From Acidobacteriaceae bacterium (GTDB taxonomy: Bacteria > Acidobacteriota > Terriglobia > Terriglobales > Acidobacteriaceae), in assembly GCA_003131315.1 (NCBI GenBank), contig PKUV01000133.1, positions 1 to 54,657 on the forward strand: a stretch of DNA of 54,657 nt, read 5' to 3'. A program made the translations under genes and the position numbers. The notes beneath the pieces are model-generated. The model was not told where the DNA came from. It worked only from the letters and a program-made list of their open reading frames with translations, and ran no database searches. Positions 41,736-50,092 of the stretch are shown here, in pieces (positions within the stretch are counted from its first letter, which is position 1; every line of letters starts with the position of its first letter).

Positions 41736-41800
41736 ATTGCCCGGCCCGCCGCTTGGGTGCGGCTATGTGGGGTCGTGGGGTGAGGCCGGGCAATTCTTTG
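41736..41800. ncRNA. candidate structured RNA or terminator
   Basis: An 11-bp perfect stem, ATTGCCCGGCC at 41736-41746 and GGCCGGGCAAT at 41784-41794, encloses an inner hairpin GCCGC-TTGGGT-GCGGC (41748-41763) and a GGGG-rich strand, then TTCTTTG. It may be a terminator for a plus-strand RNA or a separate structured RNA. No family is recognised. Confidence 0.35.
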
Positions 41801-41961
41801 CTTTCCATTCAGGATTGCAGTTGACTATTTTGTACCGCACGAGGCCCTACTCTGCCTGTGACGCTGATCACCATTGTGTGTGACTGCGCCACGCCAGGCT
41901 GTGATCGAGGTCACCGCCAAGACAGACCCCACTCGCTAAAGTAAAAAAGCGAAAACTGTTC

Positions 41962-42075
41962 CAGCAGGCTGCGGAAACAGTTCCGTTTCGTATCAGGGCA
42001 CCATTGTTTCGTATCGGGGCACTGCTTTAGCGGTGCCATAAACCCGCCATCAACGGCCCCTTTAGGGGCTGAAGG
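41962..42075 (+). repeat. CAGCAGGCTGCG / TATCAGGGCA / CCCCTTTAGGGGCTG family
   Basis: Starts CAGCAGGCTGCG, contains TTTCGTATCAGGGCA and CTTTAGCGGTGCC, and ends with the palindrome CCCCTTTAGGGG. Related copies at 46627-46705, 51286-51380 (reverse) and 54589-54640 (partial). Confidence 0.8.
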
Positions 42076-42127
42076 GCGAAACAGACTCTTTCCGCGGCCT
42101 CGCGGAAACAACTCAGGAGAAGCACTC

Positions 42128-42385
42128 ATGGCGTATGTGATCACTGACAGCTGCATCAAGGACGAGCTTTGCGTGGACGTCTGCCCGACCGACTGCATCC
42201 ATCCCAAGAAAGACGAGCCGCAGTTTGAGGCGGCGACTCAGCTTTATGTCGACCCCGTTGGTTGCATCGATTGCGGCGCCTGCGTTCCGGTTTGCACCTC
42301 GGATTCGCTCTTCGCCGCAGAGGATCTCCCCGAGGACAAGAAAGAGTTTCTGGAAAAGAACGCTGCGTATTACGTGAACGCGTAG
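42128..42385 (+). CDS. 7Fe/8Fe ferredoxin
   Basis: 85 residues. ATG at 42128, with AGGAG upstream. The first Cys group ITDSCIKDELCVDVCPTDC has the long spacing of Azotobacter FdI-type 3Fe-4S/4Fe-4S ferredoxins; the second is CIDCGACVPVC. The Glu/Asp-rich C-terminus is common in low-potential soluble ferredoxins. It would carry electrons for many partners; the neighbours give no clear client. Confidence 0.92.
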   Translation: MAYVITDSCIKDELCVDVCPTDCIHPKKDEPQFEAATQLYVDPVGCIDCGACVPVCTSDSLFAAEDLPEDKKEFLEKNAAYYVNA

Positions 42386-42408
42386 CGTTCCTGTTGCGAC
42401 TGTCTGGC

Positions 42409-42440
42409 GGGTGCCCCGTCCAAGCTCCGCTTGGGCGGGG
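42409..42440 (+). repeat. GGGTGCC-leader hairpin
   Basis: GGGTGCCCC at 42409-42417 overlaps a stem CCCCGTCCAAGC (42414-42425) and GCTTGGGCGGGG (42429-42440) with one wobble pair. It lies 24 bases after the ferredoxin stop. Confidence 0.8.
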
Positions 42441-42627
42441 GTATTCGTCGATCACTGACTCGGCTGCACACTTCGGAGTAACTTCCCCTCATTCCTCGGG
42501 GACTGAAGCGCTTCCACGAATCTCGTCTAATCGTTTGCTTCCATATCCGGTGATCTATATCCTTTGCACGAACGGAAAACTCGTGCATACTTCAAACGCT
42601 CTTCCATACAGGAGGCTCTTGCCGGCC

Positions 42628-45039
42628 ATGGCTTCTCGTATCTTGTTAGCCGCGACCATTCTGCTTGCCTCGTTTCTTCCTCTTTACGCTGCCGACAATC
42701 CCTCCGCTGGCCCTAACTCCGACCCTGCTTACCAGCAACTTCGCAACCTGACGCTGGGAGGCGGGGCGGTGAGCGTCACTAACTTTAACTTGAAGCGCGA
42801 TGCTGGCACTTTCCATCTGCGCTCGGGAACGGTGTGCTTTGTTGCTCCAGTGCAGGGCAAGGTCACGGGCGCAGTGTTCACGGGGGACGGCAACTTTGTC
42901 CTCGACCCGCCGCTCGAATCCGAGCGCAAGAGCTTAAAGCTGCTCACGAAAGAGGACGAGTTCAGCGAGAACTTCACTCAGGCGGTCCTGCGCTTTACCG
43001 ATTCGACGTATGACGACATCAAGAAAGGCGGCAGCCCAGCATCCGGCGGTTGCGACGCGGGTCTGCTGAAAGATAGCCAGAATACGACGCGCCACAAATT
43101 CAAAAACAACCTGGAAGCGCGCATTCTCCAGGATGTGCTGAGCCCGGAGCCGGGAGGTCTGTTCGTCGCCTTCATCCACGGCAAGCGCTACAGCGGCAAG
43201 GAACTTTACGAGATCGATCCGGACTCCGGTTCGGAGCAGGTTAGCTTCATAACCTACGACGACAACAAGTCGGGCAACTGGGCGTCTTTCAATATTTCCG
43301 GCGATCATTCACAAGGCCCCATTGGCAAGCCAATCCACATTGAGCACCAGCAACTGGAAGCGACCTTCGAAAAGAGCGGCAAGTTACTGGGCAAAGCCAC
43401 TACAGACATGGTTGCGCGGCGCAAAGGATTGCGGGTCGTGGGTTTCGACTTGTTCCGGTCCCTGCGCGTGCAGAGTGTGACCGCGAACGGGCAGGCCCTG
43501 TCCTTTATTCAGGAGGACAAGAACGAGGATGCCAACTTCACCGTCATCTTGCCCAAGGCTCTTGCTGCAGGAGAGAAGTTCTCGGTTACGACGACCTACG
43601 AAGGCAAAGACGCAGTCATTAACGAGGGCGGTGGAAACTATTTTCCTGTCGCGCGCGATGATTGGTATCCAAACGATCCGGATGGCGGTTTGGGAGAGTA
43701 TGCGCTCTATGACATGACTTTCCGCATTCCGAAGGGAATGAAGATGGCGGCCACCGGCGTACTTGTCTCCGAGAGCAATGAGGGCGGCCAGAACGTAACT
43801 GTGTGGAAGAGCGAAACTCCGCAGACTGTGGCGGGGTTCAGCTTCGGCAAGTTCAAGGAAGAGGAAGTCAAGCTCACGAAGCCCGAATACTTCATCCAGT
43901 CCTATGCCAACGAGGAGTCTCCGGACTGGGTGAATTCACTGCAGCATGCCGTCAACGATGATCTACCCTCGCAAGGCTCCCACATGGGAGCGGGGGTGGC
44001 GCTGGGCACGATGAGCACCACTTCGCTGAATAAGAAAGCGCTGGCGGAAGGCGAAATGGCGGTGCAACTCTACACCGATTATTTCGGCCCTTCGCTGTTC
44101 AAACACATGCAACTCACGCAGCAGACGGCGTGCAACTTTGGCCAGTCATGGCCGGAACTCGTGTGGATTCCGATCTGCTACTACTTTGACGACACCGTTC
44201 GCCATTCCCTTGGGATGGACTGGGGTAGCCGCGGATATTGGAAAGTGGTTACGCCGCACGAAGTAGCTCACCAATGGTGGGGGCACACGGTCGGTTTCGC
44301 TTCCGGCCGCGACCAGTGGATGAGCGAAGGGTTCTCTGACATGTCCGCGTCCCTCTACGTCAGCATGATTGAGAAGAATCCGAAGAAATTTATCGAGTTC
44401 TGGAACGACGAGCGCACATTGTTGCTGGAACGAAACGCCCAAGGTTTTCGCGCCATTGACGTGGGACCCTTAACCATGGGATACCGGGCCGATAACTCGC
44501 GGACGGGATTCGACATAACTCGGCGCCTCATCTATCCCAAGGGCGCATACATTCTGCACATGATCCGCATGATGATGTGGGACCGCAAAACCGGCGACCA
44601 GAATTTCAAAGCCGCCATGCGGGATTTTGTGAAGACTTATTCCGGCAAGGCGGCCACGACCGAAGATTTCAAGGCAATGATGGAGAAACACATGACTCCG
44701 GAGATGGATCTGGAGGGCAATCATCGCCTGGACTGGTTCTTTAACGAGTATGTCTACGGCACCGCGCTGCCCACGTACAAAATCGACTACACGTTCGACA
44801 AGGACGCAAGCGGCGACGTTGTGTTTGGCTTCAAGGTCACGCAGTCTGGCGTGGATGACAAGTTCCGCATGATCGTCCCCATTTACCTGGAGTTCACCGA
44901 TGGCCGCACCGTAAATCTCGGCCGAGCGCGCCTGGTCGGAAACACTTCGGTGGATCAGAAAGTCCCCCTAAAGGGATTGAAAGACGCACCCAAACGCGCG
45001 CTCGTGAATTACAACGACGATGTGCTGGCTTCCAATTAG
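42628..45039 (+). CDS. secreted M1-family zinc aminopeptidase
   Basis: About 803 residues. A signal peptide (ASRILLAATILLASFLPLYA, cleaved near AADN) points to the periplasm or outside. The gluzincin motif HEVAH is at residues 544-548 with Glu567 as third ligand (x18). It lacks a plain GAMEN motif at the usual place; the corresponding strand reads GAGVALGTM, so exopeptidase specificity is uncertain. The N-terminal 250 residues are a beta-rich domain unlike ordinary M1 domains. The start is ATG at 42628; TTG at 42619 is also possible. Confidence 0.85.
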   Translation: MASRILLAATILLASFLPLYAADNPSAGPNSDPAYQQLRNLTLGGGAVSVTNFNLKRDAGTFHLRSGTVCFVAPVQGKVTGAVFTGDGNFVLDPPLESERKSLKLLTKEDEFSENFTQAVLRFTDSTYDDIKKGGSPASGGCDAGLLKDSQNTTRHKFKNNLEARILQDVLSPEPGGLFVAFIHGKRYSGKELYEIDPDSGSEQVSFITYDDNKSGNWASFNISGDHSQGPIGKPIHIEHQQLEATFEKSGKLLGKATTDMVARRKGLRVVGFDLFRSLRVQSVTANGQALSFIQEDKNEDANFTVILPKALAAGEKFSVTTTYEGKDAVINEGGGNYFPVARDDWYPNDPDGGLGEYALYDMTFRIPKGMKMAATGVLVSESNEGGQNVTVWKSETPQTVAGFSFGKFKEEEVKLTKPEYFIQSYANEESPDWVNSLQHAVNDDLPSQGSHMGAGVALGTMSTTSLNKKALAEGEMAVQLYTDYFGPSLFKHMQLTQQTACNFGQSWPELVWIPICYYFDDTVRHSLGMDWGSRGYWKVVTPHEVAHQWWGHTVGFASGRDQWMSEGFSDMSASLYVSMIEKNPKKFIEFWNDERTLLLERNAQGFRAIDVGPLTMGYRADNSRTGFDITRRLIYPKGAYILHMIRMMMWDRKTGDQNFKAAMRDFVKTYSGKAATTEDFKAMMEKHMTPEMDLEGNHRLDWFFNEYVYGTALPTYKIDYTFDKDASGDVVFGFKVTQSGVDDKFRMIVPIYLEFTDGRTVNLGRARLVGNTSVDQKVPLKGLKDAPKRALVNYNDDVLASN

Positions 45040-45046
45040 AGTGCGC

Positions 45047-45082
45047 GGGTGCCCCACTTCTCGCGCTTTTCGAGAAGTGGGG
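45047..45082 (+). repeat. GGGTGCC-leader hairpin
   Basis: GGGTGCCCC at 45047-45055, stem CCCCACTTCTCG (45052-45063) and CGAGAAGTGGGG (45071-45082), 7-nt loop. It begins 7 bases after the aminopeptidase stop, and a CTTTTC follows it, so it could also serve as a terminator. Confidence 0.85.
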
Positions 45083-45201
45083 CTTTTCGCCGCGACCGCC
45101 AGGTTCGTTGTTCGACACTTGTTTCATCACCCACATCCGCAAAATGCCAATTCAACGTTAAACTAATGAAGCACGACTGTGGATCACAGGGTTCACGTCG
45201 A

Positions 45202-45243
45202 GCGCTTGGCGAACAGCGAACGACGAAAAGCGAACGACGTAAT
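45202..45243 (+). repeat. heptamer array reaching the hisS start codon
   Basis: Six in-phase units, GCGAACA/GCGAACG or ACGAAAA types, running to the first two bases of the hisS ATG. It replaces the place where a Shine-Dalgarno should be; none is visible. Confidence 0.75.
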
Positions 45244-46519
45244 GATCAAATCCCCCCGAGGAACTCGCGACCTTCTCCCGCCCGACACGGCGCTCTGGAA
45301 CTTCGTCGAAGCCGCCGTCCGCGACGTCTTCCGTGCCTACAACTTCCACGAAATCCGCACCCCCATCTTCGAGTCCACCGAACTCTTCGCCCGAGGCGTA
45401 GGCGAAGACACAGACATTGTCAGCAAGGAAATGTTTACCTGGGAAGATCGCGGTCGGGCCGAAAGCGATAAAGGACAATCCCTGACCCTTCGCCCCGAAA
45501 ACACCGCCGGCGTAGTCCGCGCCTACATCGAGCACAAACTCTGGGACCGCGGCCTCAACAAGCTCTTCTATATCGGCCCGCAATTCCGCCGCGAGCGTCC
45601 GCAAAAAGGCCGCTACCGCCAGTTCTATCAAATCGGAGCGGAAATCATCGGCCCCGCCGCCGCCGGCAGCCAGTCTCCCGCCAGAGACGCGGAAATCCTC
45701 GAGCTTCTCGCCACGCTGCTCGACCGAGTAGGCATCACCGACTGGATGCTGGAACTGAACTCCGTAGGCTGCCCCGCCGACCGAGCAAAATTCGACGAAG
45801 CCCTCCGCCAAGCGCTCGCACCCGTAGTAGGAAAGATGTGCACCGACTGCCAGCGCCGCGCCGTAACCAATCCGCTAAGAGTCTTCGACTGCAAAGTTCC
45901 CGAAGACCAACCCATCATCGACACTCTCCCCACCATCAACCAATTCCTCGACGAAGCCTGCCGCACCCACTACGAAGAAGTGAAAAACATCCTGAACGCA
46001 GTCGGGGTCCCCTTCGTCGAGAACCCGCGCCTGGTGCGGGGCCTGGATTACTACAGACTCACTACGTTTGAATTTACGCATGGGGCGCTCGGCGCGCAGA
46101 ATGCGATTCTCGGCGGCGGAAGATACGACGGCCTGTCCGAAGCGCTCGGCGGGCCGGCGGCTCCGGGGATCGGATTTGCCATCGGAGAAGATCGGCTGGT
46201 GCTTTCGCTGGCCGCCTCGGCGGAGTCGGTTGTGCGCAAGCCCGACGTTTACATTGCTCCGCTCGGCGCCGGGATGAATCGCGAAGCCGCCCGCCTGGCT
46301 CGCGAACTCCGCCGCCACGATCTGGTCGTCGATCTCGGCGACGAGTCGTTTCGTTTAAAAAAGTCGTTCGAGGCCGCCGACAAGATGGGATCGCGATACA
46401 TCCTCATCGTCGGCGAAAACGAAGTGGCGGCCGATGCATTCGCGCTCAAGCATCTAGCCTCCGGCGAACAAGTCACAGTTCCGCGCGGCGAGTTGGCGCA
46501 GCGGATTTTGCCGAAGTAG
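45242..46519 (+). CDS. hisS: histidine--tRNA ligase
   Basis: 425 residues. A class II aminoacyl-tRNA synthetase charging tRNA-His. It begins IKSPRGTRDLLPPDT, then the class II motif 2 (LFYIGPQFRRERPQKGRYRQFYQIGAE), the HisRS signature LVRGLDYYRLTTFEF, motif 3 (GIGFAIGEDRLVLSL) and the C-terminal anticodon-binding domain. ATG at 45242. Both the region before its start and the bases after its stop are heptamer arrays. Confidence 0.97.
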   Translation: MIKSPRGTRDLLPPDTALWNFVEAAVRDVFRAYNFHEIRTPIFESTELFARGVGEDTDIVSKEMFTWEDRGRAESDKGQSLTLRPENTAGVVRAYIEHKLWDRGLNKLFYIGPQFRRERPQKGRYRQFYQIGAEIIGPAAAGSQSPARDAEILELLATLLDRVGITDWMLELNSVGCPADRAKFDEALRQALAPVVGKMCTDCQRRAVTNPLRVFDCKVPEDQPIIDTLPTINQFLDEACRTHYEEVKNILNAVGVPFVENPRLVRGLDYYRLTTFEFTHGALGAQNAILGGGRYDGLSEALGGPAAPGIGFAIGEDRLVLSLAASAESVVRKPDVYIAPLGAGMNREAARLARELRRHDLVVDLGDESFRLKKSFEAADKMGSRYILIVGENEVAADAFALKHLASGEQVTVPRGELAQRILPK

Positions 46520-46568
46520 CTGTCAGCCGTCAGCTCTCGGCTTTCGGCTTTTAGCTCTTGGCTTTTGG
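46520..46568 (+). repeat. heptamer array directly after the hisS stop
   Basis: Seven in-phase units of CTNTNNG type, such as CTGTCAG and CTTTTGG. The first unit begins one base after the TAG of hisS. Confidence 0.88.
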
Positions 46569-46626
46569 CCCTGCAAACGAAGTAACGCCAACGCCGCGCT
46601 TTATATCAGGCCATCGCTTCAGCCAA

Positions 46627-46705
46627 CGCCGAGCTTCGTATCAGGGCATCGCTTCAGCGATGCCGAAAATTCTGCGAACTCAGATGCCCCTTTAGGGGCT
46701 GGGCA
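46627..46705 (+). repeat. TATCAGGGCA / CCCCTTTAGGGGCTG family
   Basis: Contains CTTCGTATCAGGGCATCGC, GCGATGCCG and the palindrome CCCCTTTAGGGG. It closely matches the reversed copy at 51286-51380 and lies just upstream of the NTF2-like gene. Confidence 0.8.
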
Positions 46706-46762
46706 AATAAAACCGCGAACAGATTGCATCCCGAAGTAAAATCGTGCCGTAGGAGACAAACG

Positions 46763-47209
46763 ATGCGAACCTCTTCCCTGCTGTGTGCAACTATTCTCAC
46801 TGCCACTCTGGCCCTTGCGCAGACTTCCAAGCCGGTCTCCGCCTTCGACCAGCAACTCATCGATCAGCAGAAGCAGTTCCTGCAGGCGGCCCAGAGCAAG
46901 AACCCAACCGCGGTCGACCGCGCCATCGCGGACGATTTCCAGGGCATCGGAACCAACGGCGACTTCTACGACAAAAGTGAAGTCGTCGAATCCGCGCAGG
47001 CGGGAATGCCCAAGGACACGCGCGCCTACGATTTCCACGTCGTCAAACTGAACGATGACTCCGCCGTCGTCGCCTACAACCTGGTCGTCCCCGGAGAACA
47101 TCCACGCTATCGCCACATGGCCGACACCTGGGCAAAAATCGACGGCCAATGGAAACTAAAATTCCGCCAGATCACGCCCAACCTCTGGAGCGCAAACGAT
47201 CTGGACTAA
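46763..47209 (+). CDS. secreted NTF2-like (DUF4440-type) protein
   Basis: 148 residues. ATG at 46763 with AGGAG at good spacing. A signal peptide (RTSSLLCATILTATLALAQ) ends in a cleavage site, then the QLIDQQKQFLQAAQSKNPTAV helix and the cone fold strands (DDFQGIGTNGDFYDK; YRHMADTWAKIDGQWKLKFR). NTF2/SnoaL-fold proteins of this sort bind small ligands or have housekeeping hydrolytic roles; nothing here fixes a substrate. Confidence 0.75.
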   Translation: MRTSSLLCATILTATLALAQTSKPVSAFDQQLIDQQKQFLQAAQSKNPTAVDRAIADDFQGIGTNGDFYDKSEVVESAQAGMPKDTRAYDFHVVKLNDDSAVVAYNLVVPGEHPRYRHMADTWAKIDGQWKLKFRQITPNLWSANDLD

Positions 47210-47263
47210 CGGGCCGTGCCAGAAGTGATAGGGACGGGGGCCACCCGGCCTGAATCTTTCCGC

Positions 47264-47464
47264 TCAGAACGTCAGACGCAGTCCGAATTCAATCTGCCGG
47301 GGCGCTCCCAGCCCGTAGACACCCGTCCCAACGCCGACGCGGTTCACGTTGTGATCGGGACGTGTGGTGCCGTTGATCTGGCCGGCACCTCCCGTCAACA
47401 ATCCATTCAAGGCACTCCCTGGAAGATCAAAGTTGGCGAAGTTGAAGAAATTGTAGAGTCCCAT
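47264..47464 (-). pseudogene. C-terminal remnant of an Oar-like TonB-dependent receptor
   Basis: A minus-strand frame of about 66 residues reads YNFFNFANFDLPG and ends GAPRQIEFGLRLTF, the terminal beta strand of acidobacterial Oar-like receptors (compare MQLSMRLNF of the intact gene at 28369-31614). No signal peptide, plug or barrel precedes it. The coding stretch breaks off at a GGGTGCC hairpin (47468), so the rest was probably lost. Confidence 0.7.
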
Positions 47465-47467
47465 GCC

Positions 47468-47486
47468 GGGTGCCCCGGCCCTTGGT
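47468..47486 (+). repeat. weak GGGTGCC-leader hairpin
   Basis: GGGTGCCCC at 47468-47476, followed by a short CCCGGCCC/GGTCGGG-like stem only partly paired. It marks the break in the receptor remnant. Confidence 0.45.
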
Positions 47487-47527
47487 CGGGAAGTATATCT
47501 CGAAGAACCTCTCCTAAGTTAACTTGG

Positions 47528-47564
47528 GGGTGCCCCGCTCCTTGCGCCTTCTGCAAGGGGCGGG
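47528..47564 (+). repeat. GGGTGCC-leader hairpin
   Basis: GGGTGCCCC at 47528-47536; stem CCCGCTCCTTGC (47534-47545) and GCAAGGGGCGGG (47553-47564), one wobble pair and 7-nt loop. Confidence 0.8.
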
Positions 47565-47692
47565 TGTGAGCGCCATCACATCTTTCGCGGGCATTCGCAT
47601 TTATACTTTCCGAATGCCCAAAGGTCTCAAGCTGACACGGACGTCATGAAGATGGCGGGTGGCAACCCTATCGCGATCGTCTGAATTCTCGA

Positions 47693-47724
47693 GGGTGCCC
47701 CGTCCAAGCTCCGCTTGGGCGGGG
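47693..47724 (+). repeat. GGGTGCC-leader hairpin followed by T run
   Basis: Nearly the same sequence as 42409-42440: CCCCGTCCAAGC with a 3-nt loop and its partner, then TTTTTC. It may double as a terminator upstream of aspS. Confidence 0.8.
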
Positions 47725-47884
47725 TTTTTCGTCAGCGAGTGCAAATGCAGTTTCGGACTACACTCCATCAAGTGCTGATGAACTTGCGCTGCTCATCTCC
47801 CAACTCACGAAGCCCCAACCCTCGTTCCATTTATAATCTTGGATTCGGCTCACCACCGTAATCTCAGCTACACAAGGCGAAAAC

Positions 47885-49714
47885 GTGCTCGATTTTTTAG
47901 GCGATCTCAGACGAACTCATATGTGCGGGGCGCTTCGGCTCTCCGATGCGGGCAAAAAAGTTGTGCTCATGGGATGGTGCAACCGGCGGCGCGATCTTGG
48001 CCAGATCATCTTTGTCGATCTGCGCGACCGCACCGGCGTGACGCAAGTCGTGTTCAACTACGAACTGAATGCCGCCGTTCACGAGAAAGCGGAAGCGCTG
48101 CGCAACGAGTTCGTGATCGCGGCGATCGGAACGGTCAAGCGCCGCGATGCCGACACCATCAATCCCAATATCCCAACCGGCGAGGTCGAGCTGGTGGTGG
48201 AAGAGCTGCGCATTCTGAACGTGTCGAAGCCGCTGCCTTTTCTGCCCTCGGACACGGTGCTGGCAAACGAAGAGATGCGGTTGAAATATCGCTACATCGA
48301 CCTGCGCCGCGACGCCATGCAGTTCAACATCGAGCTGCGGCACAAAGTGGCGCTCGCGATTCGCGACTACCTTTCTTCGGCGGGCTTCTTCGAAATCGAA
48401 ACGCCGTTCATGACGCGCTCCACGCCCGAAGGCGCGCGCGATTATCTCGTCCCCAGCCGCGTGCAGCCGGGATCGTTTTACGCGCTGCCGCAATCGCCGC
48501 AACTGTTCAAGCAGATATTGATGATCTCGGGCTTCGACAAATATTTCCAGATCGTGCGCTGCTTCCGCGACGAAGACCTGCGCTCCGACCGCCAGCCCGA
48601 ATTCACCCAGATCGATCTCGAAATGTCGTACCCGCAACCGGAGCGGGTTTGGGAAGTGGTCGAAGGCTTCTTGACCGCCGCCTTCAGAGCCGCGGGCCAC
48701 GAGATCAAGACGCCTTTTCCGCGCATGGACTTCGACGATGCCATCCGGCAGTACGGCATCGACAAGCCGGACCTGCGCGTGCCGGCCTTCACCGACGTGG
48801 GCGATTGTTTTGCGCCCGCCGATCTGGAACAGCTGGCGATCAACAAAGATTTGCCGGTGATTGCCATCCGCATTCCGCGCGTGGGCGAGCTTTCGCGCAA
48901 GGAGCGCGACGACATCAAGCCGCTGTTTGTCTCGAAGGGCGGAGCGCGCGTGTTCGAAGACTTCAAGCGCATCGAGACGAAGTTCCCCGAGGCGGGGGCA
49001 AGAGTTCGAGAGAAGGTGCGCGCGAAAACGGGCGCGGCCGCGGCGGACGATCTGCTGGTGCTGGTGGTGGGCTCGGTGCAGTCGGGCGCAACCGGAGACG
49101 CGCATCCGGCCAGCAAGCGCAAAGTGACGCCCGCGGAACTGGCGATCTATGCCTCGGCGGGACTGCTGCGGGTGGCGCTGGCGCAGAAATATTCCGACCG
49201 GCACAAGCTTTTCCAGAAAGGCGACTACCGTTTTCTGTGGGTGACGAACTTTCCCATGTTCGAGTACGACGAAGCCAACAAGCGCTGGGTCGCAGCGCAT
49301 CATCCGTTCACCTCGCCGCACGATGAAGACATGGACAAGCTGGAAACTGATCCGGCCATGGTGCGCGCTCTCGCCTACGACGTCGTGCTGAATGGCACGG
49401 AGTTGGGATCGGGATCGATCCGTATTCACCGGCAGGATGTGCAGAGCAGAATCTTTCACGCGCTCGGCATGACGGACGAAGAAGCGCGCTCGCGCTTCGG
49501 CTTCTTCCTGGAAGCACTCGAATACGGGACGCCCCCGCACGGCGGAATCGCGCTCGGCCTCGATCGCATCGTGATGATTCTGGCGGGAGCGGATAGTTTG
49601 CGCGAAGTAATTCCCTTCCCCAAAACCGCCGCCGCGAAAGATCTAATGATGGAAGCGCCCACCCCAGTAGCAGAGGGCCAGTTGCGGGAGTTGGGGATAC
49701 AGGTGAAGAAGTAG
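47885..49714 (+). CDS. aspS: aspartate--tRNA ligase
   Basis: 609 residues from GTG at 47885. N-terminal OB-fold anticodon domain (VVLMGWCNRRRDLGQIIFVD), class II catalytic core with motif 2 (FQIVRCFRDEDLRSDRQPEFTQIDLEMS), the bacterial GAD insert (about 290-420), and motif 3 (GGIALGLDRIVMILAG). It charges tRNA-Asp; in bacteria lacking asparagine synthetase routes it may also act on tRNA-Asn, which cannot be decided here. The stop is followed by another GGGTGCC-type hairpin. Confidence 0.97.
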   Translation: MLDFLGDLRRTHMCGALRLSDAGKKVVLMGWCNRRRDLGQIIFVDLRDRTGVTQVVFNYELNAAVHEKAEALRNEFVIAAIGTVKRRDADTINPNIPTGEVELVVEELRILNVSKPLPFLPSDTVLANEEMRLKYRYIDLRRDAMQFNIELRHKVALAIRDYLSSAGFFEIETPFMTRSTPEGARDYLVPSRVQPGSFYALPQSPQLFKQILMISGFDKYFQIVRCFRDEDLRSDRQPEFTQIDLEMSYPQPERVWEVVEGFLTAAFRAAGHEIKTPFPRMDFDDAIRQYGIDKPDLRVPAFTDVGDCFAPADLEQLAINKDLPVIAIRIPRVGELSRKERDDIKPLFVSKGGARVFEDFKRIETKFPEAGARVREKVRAKTGAAAADDLLVLVVGSVQSGATGDAHPASKRKVTPAELAIYASAGLLRVALAQKYSDRHKLFQKGDYRFLWVTNFPMFEYDEANKRWVAAHHPFTSPHDEDMDKLETDPAMVRALAYDVVLNGTELGSGSIRIHRQDVQSRIFHALGMTDEEARSRFGFFLEALEYGTPPHGGIALGLDRIVMILAGADSLREVIPFPKTAAAKDLMMEAPTPVAEGQLRELGIQVKK

Positions 49715-49731
49715 GCCCAGCAGCAGTGAAT

Positions 49732-49768
49732 CCCACTCATCGCAAAAGGCGCGATGAGTGGCGCACCC
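49732..49768 (-). repeat. GGGTGCC-leader hairpin, reverse orientation
   Basis: Reverse strand: GGGTGCGC (49768-49761) with stem CCACTCATCGC and its partner down to 49732. It starts 17 bases after the aspS stop. Confidence 0.8.
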
Positions 49769-49922
49769 GGCCCGCTGCATTCTCAATCACTTTCACCCGC
49801 TGGAACTCTTTCTGACTCATCGTCACCATCCTTCTAGGGTGACAAAGTCTCGTTGGCGGGTGGGCCACTTCAACGGGAAGTATAACGCGGGTTTGTCTTT
49901 TAACATTGTCCGAAATAACCGG

Positions 49923-49956
49923 GGGTGCGCCACTTCTCGCGCTTTTCGAGAAGTGG
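49923..49956 (+). repeat. GGGTGCC-leader hairpin (GGGTGCGCC variant)
   Basis: GGGTGCGCC at 49923-49931; stem CCACTTCTCG (49930-49939) and CGAGAAGTGG (49947-49956), 7-nt loop. The stem word matches the copy at 45047. Confidence 0.8.
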
Positions 49957-50055
49957 CCTGCCGAACCGCCGACACCGTCCGGCTCCGCTTTACGCGGACG
50001 GAGGTCGGATCTTCATCTTAAGCACTTCCCACTCATTCACTCTTACCAGACCTGC

Positions 50056-50092
50056 GGGTGCCCCACTCATCGCGTCCTCTGCGATGAGTGGG
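50056..50092 (+). repeat. GGGTGCC-leader hairpin
   Basis: GGGTGCCCC at 50056-50064; stem CCCACTCATCGC (50062-50073) and GCGATGAGTGGG (50081-50092), 7-nt loop; same stem word as the reversed copy at 49732. Confidence 0.85.

Larger units (their letters stand above)
41566..42127. other. intergenic stretch, structured
   Basis: About 560 bases with no gene. Contents: a stem-loop at 41736-41800 and one copy of the TATCAGGGCA repeat family at 41962-42075. The ferredoxin ribosome site AGGAG is at its end. Confidence 0.5.

Noticed and set aside
47897-49540. Long open frame antisense to aspS
   Set aside because: Composition is that of a mirror frame; aspS motifs are intact on the plus strand.
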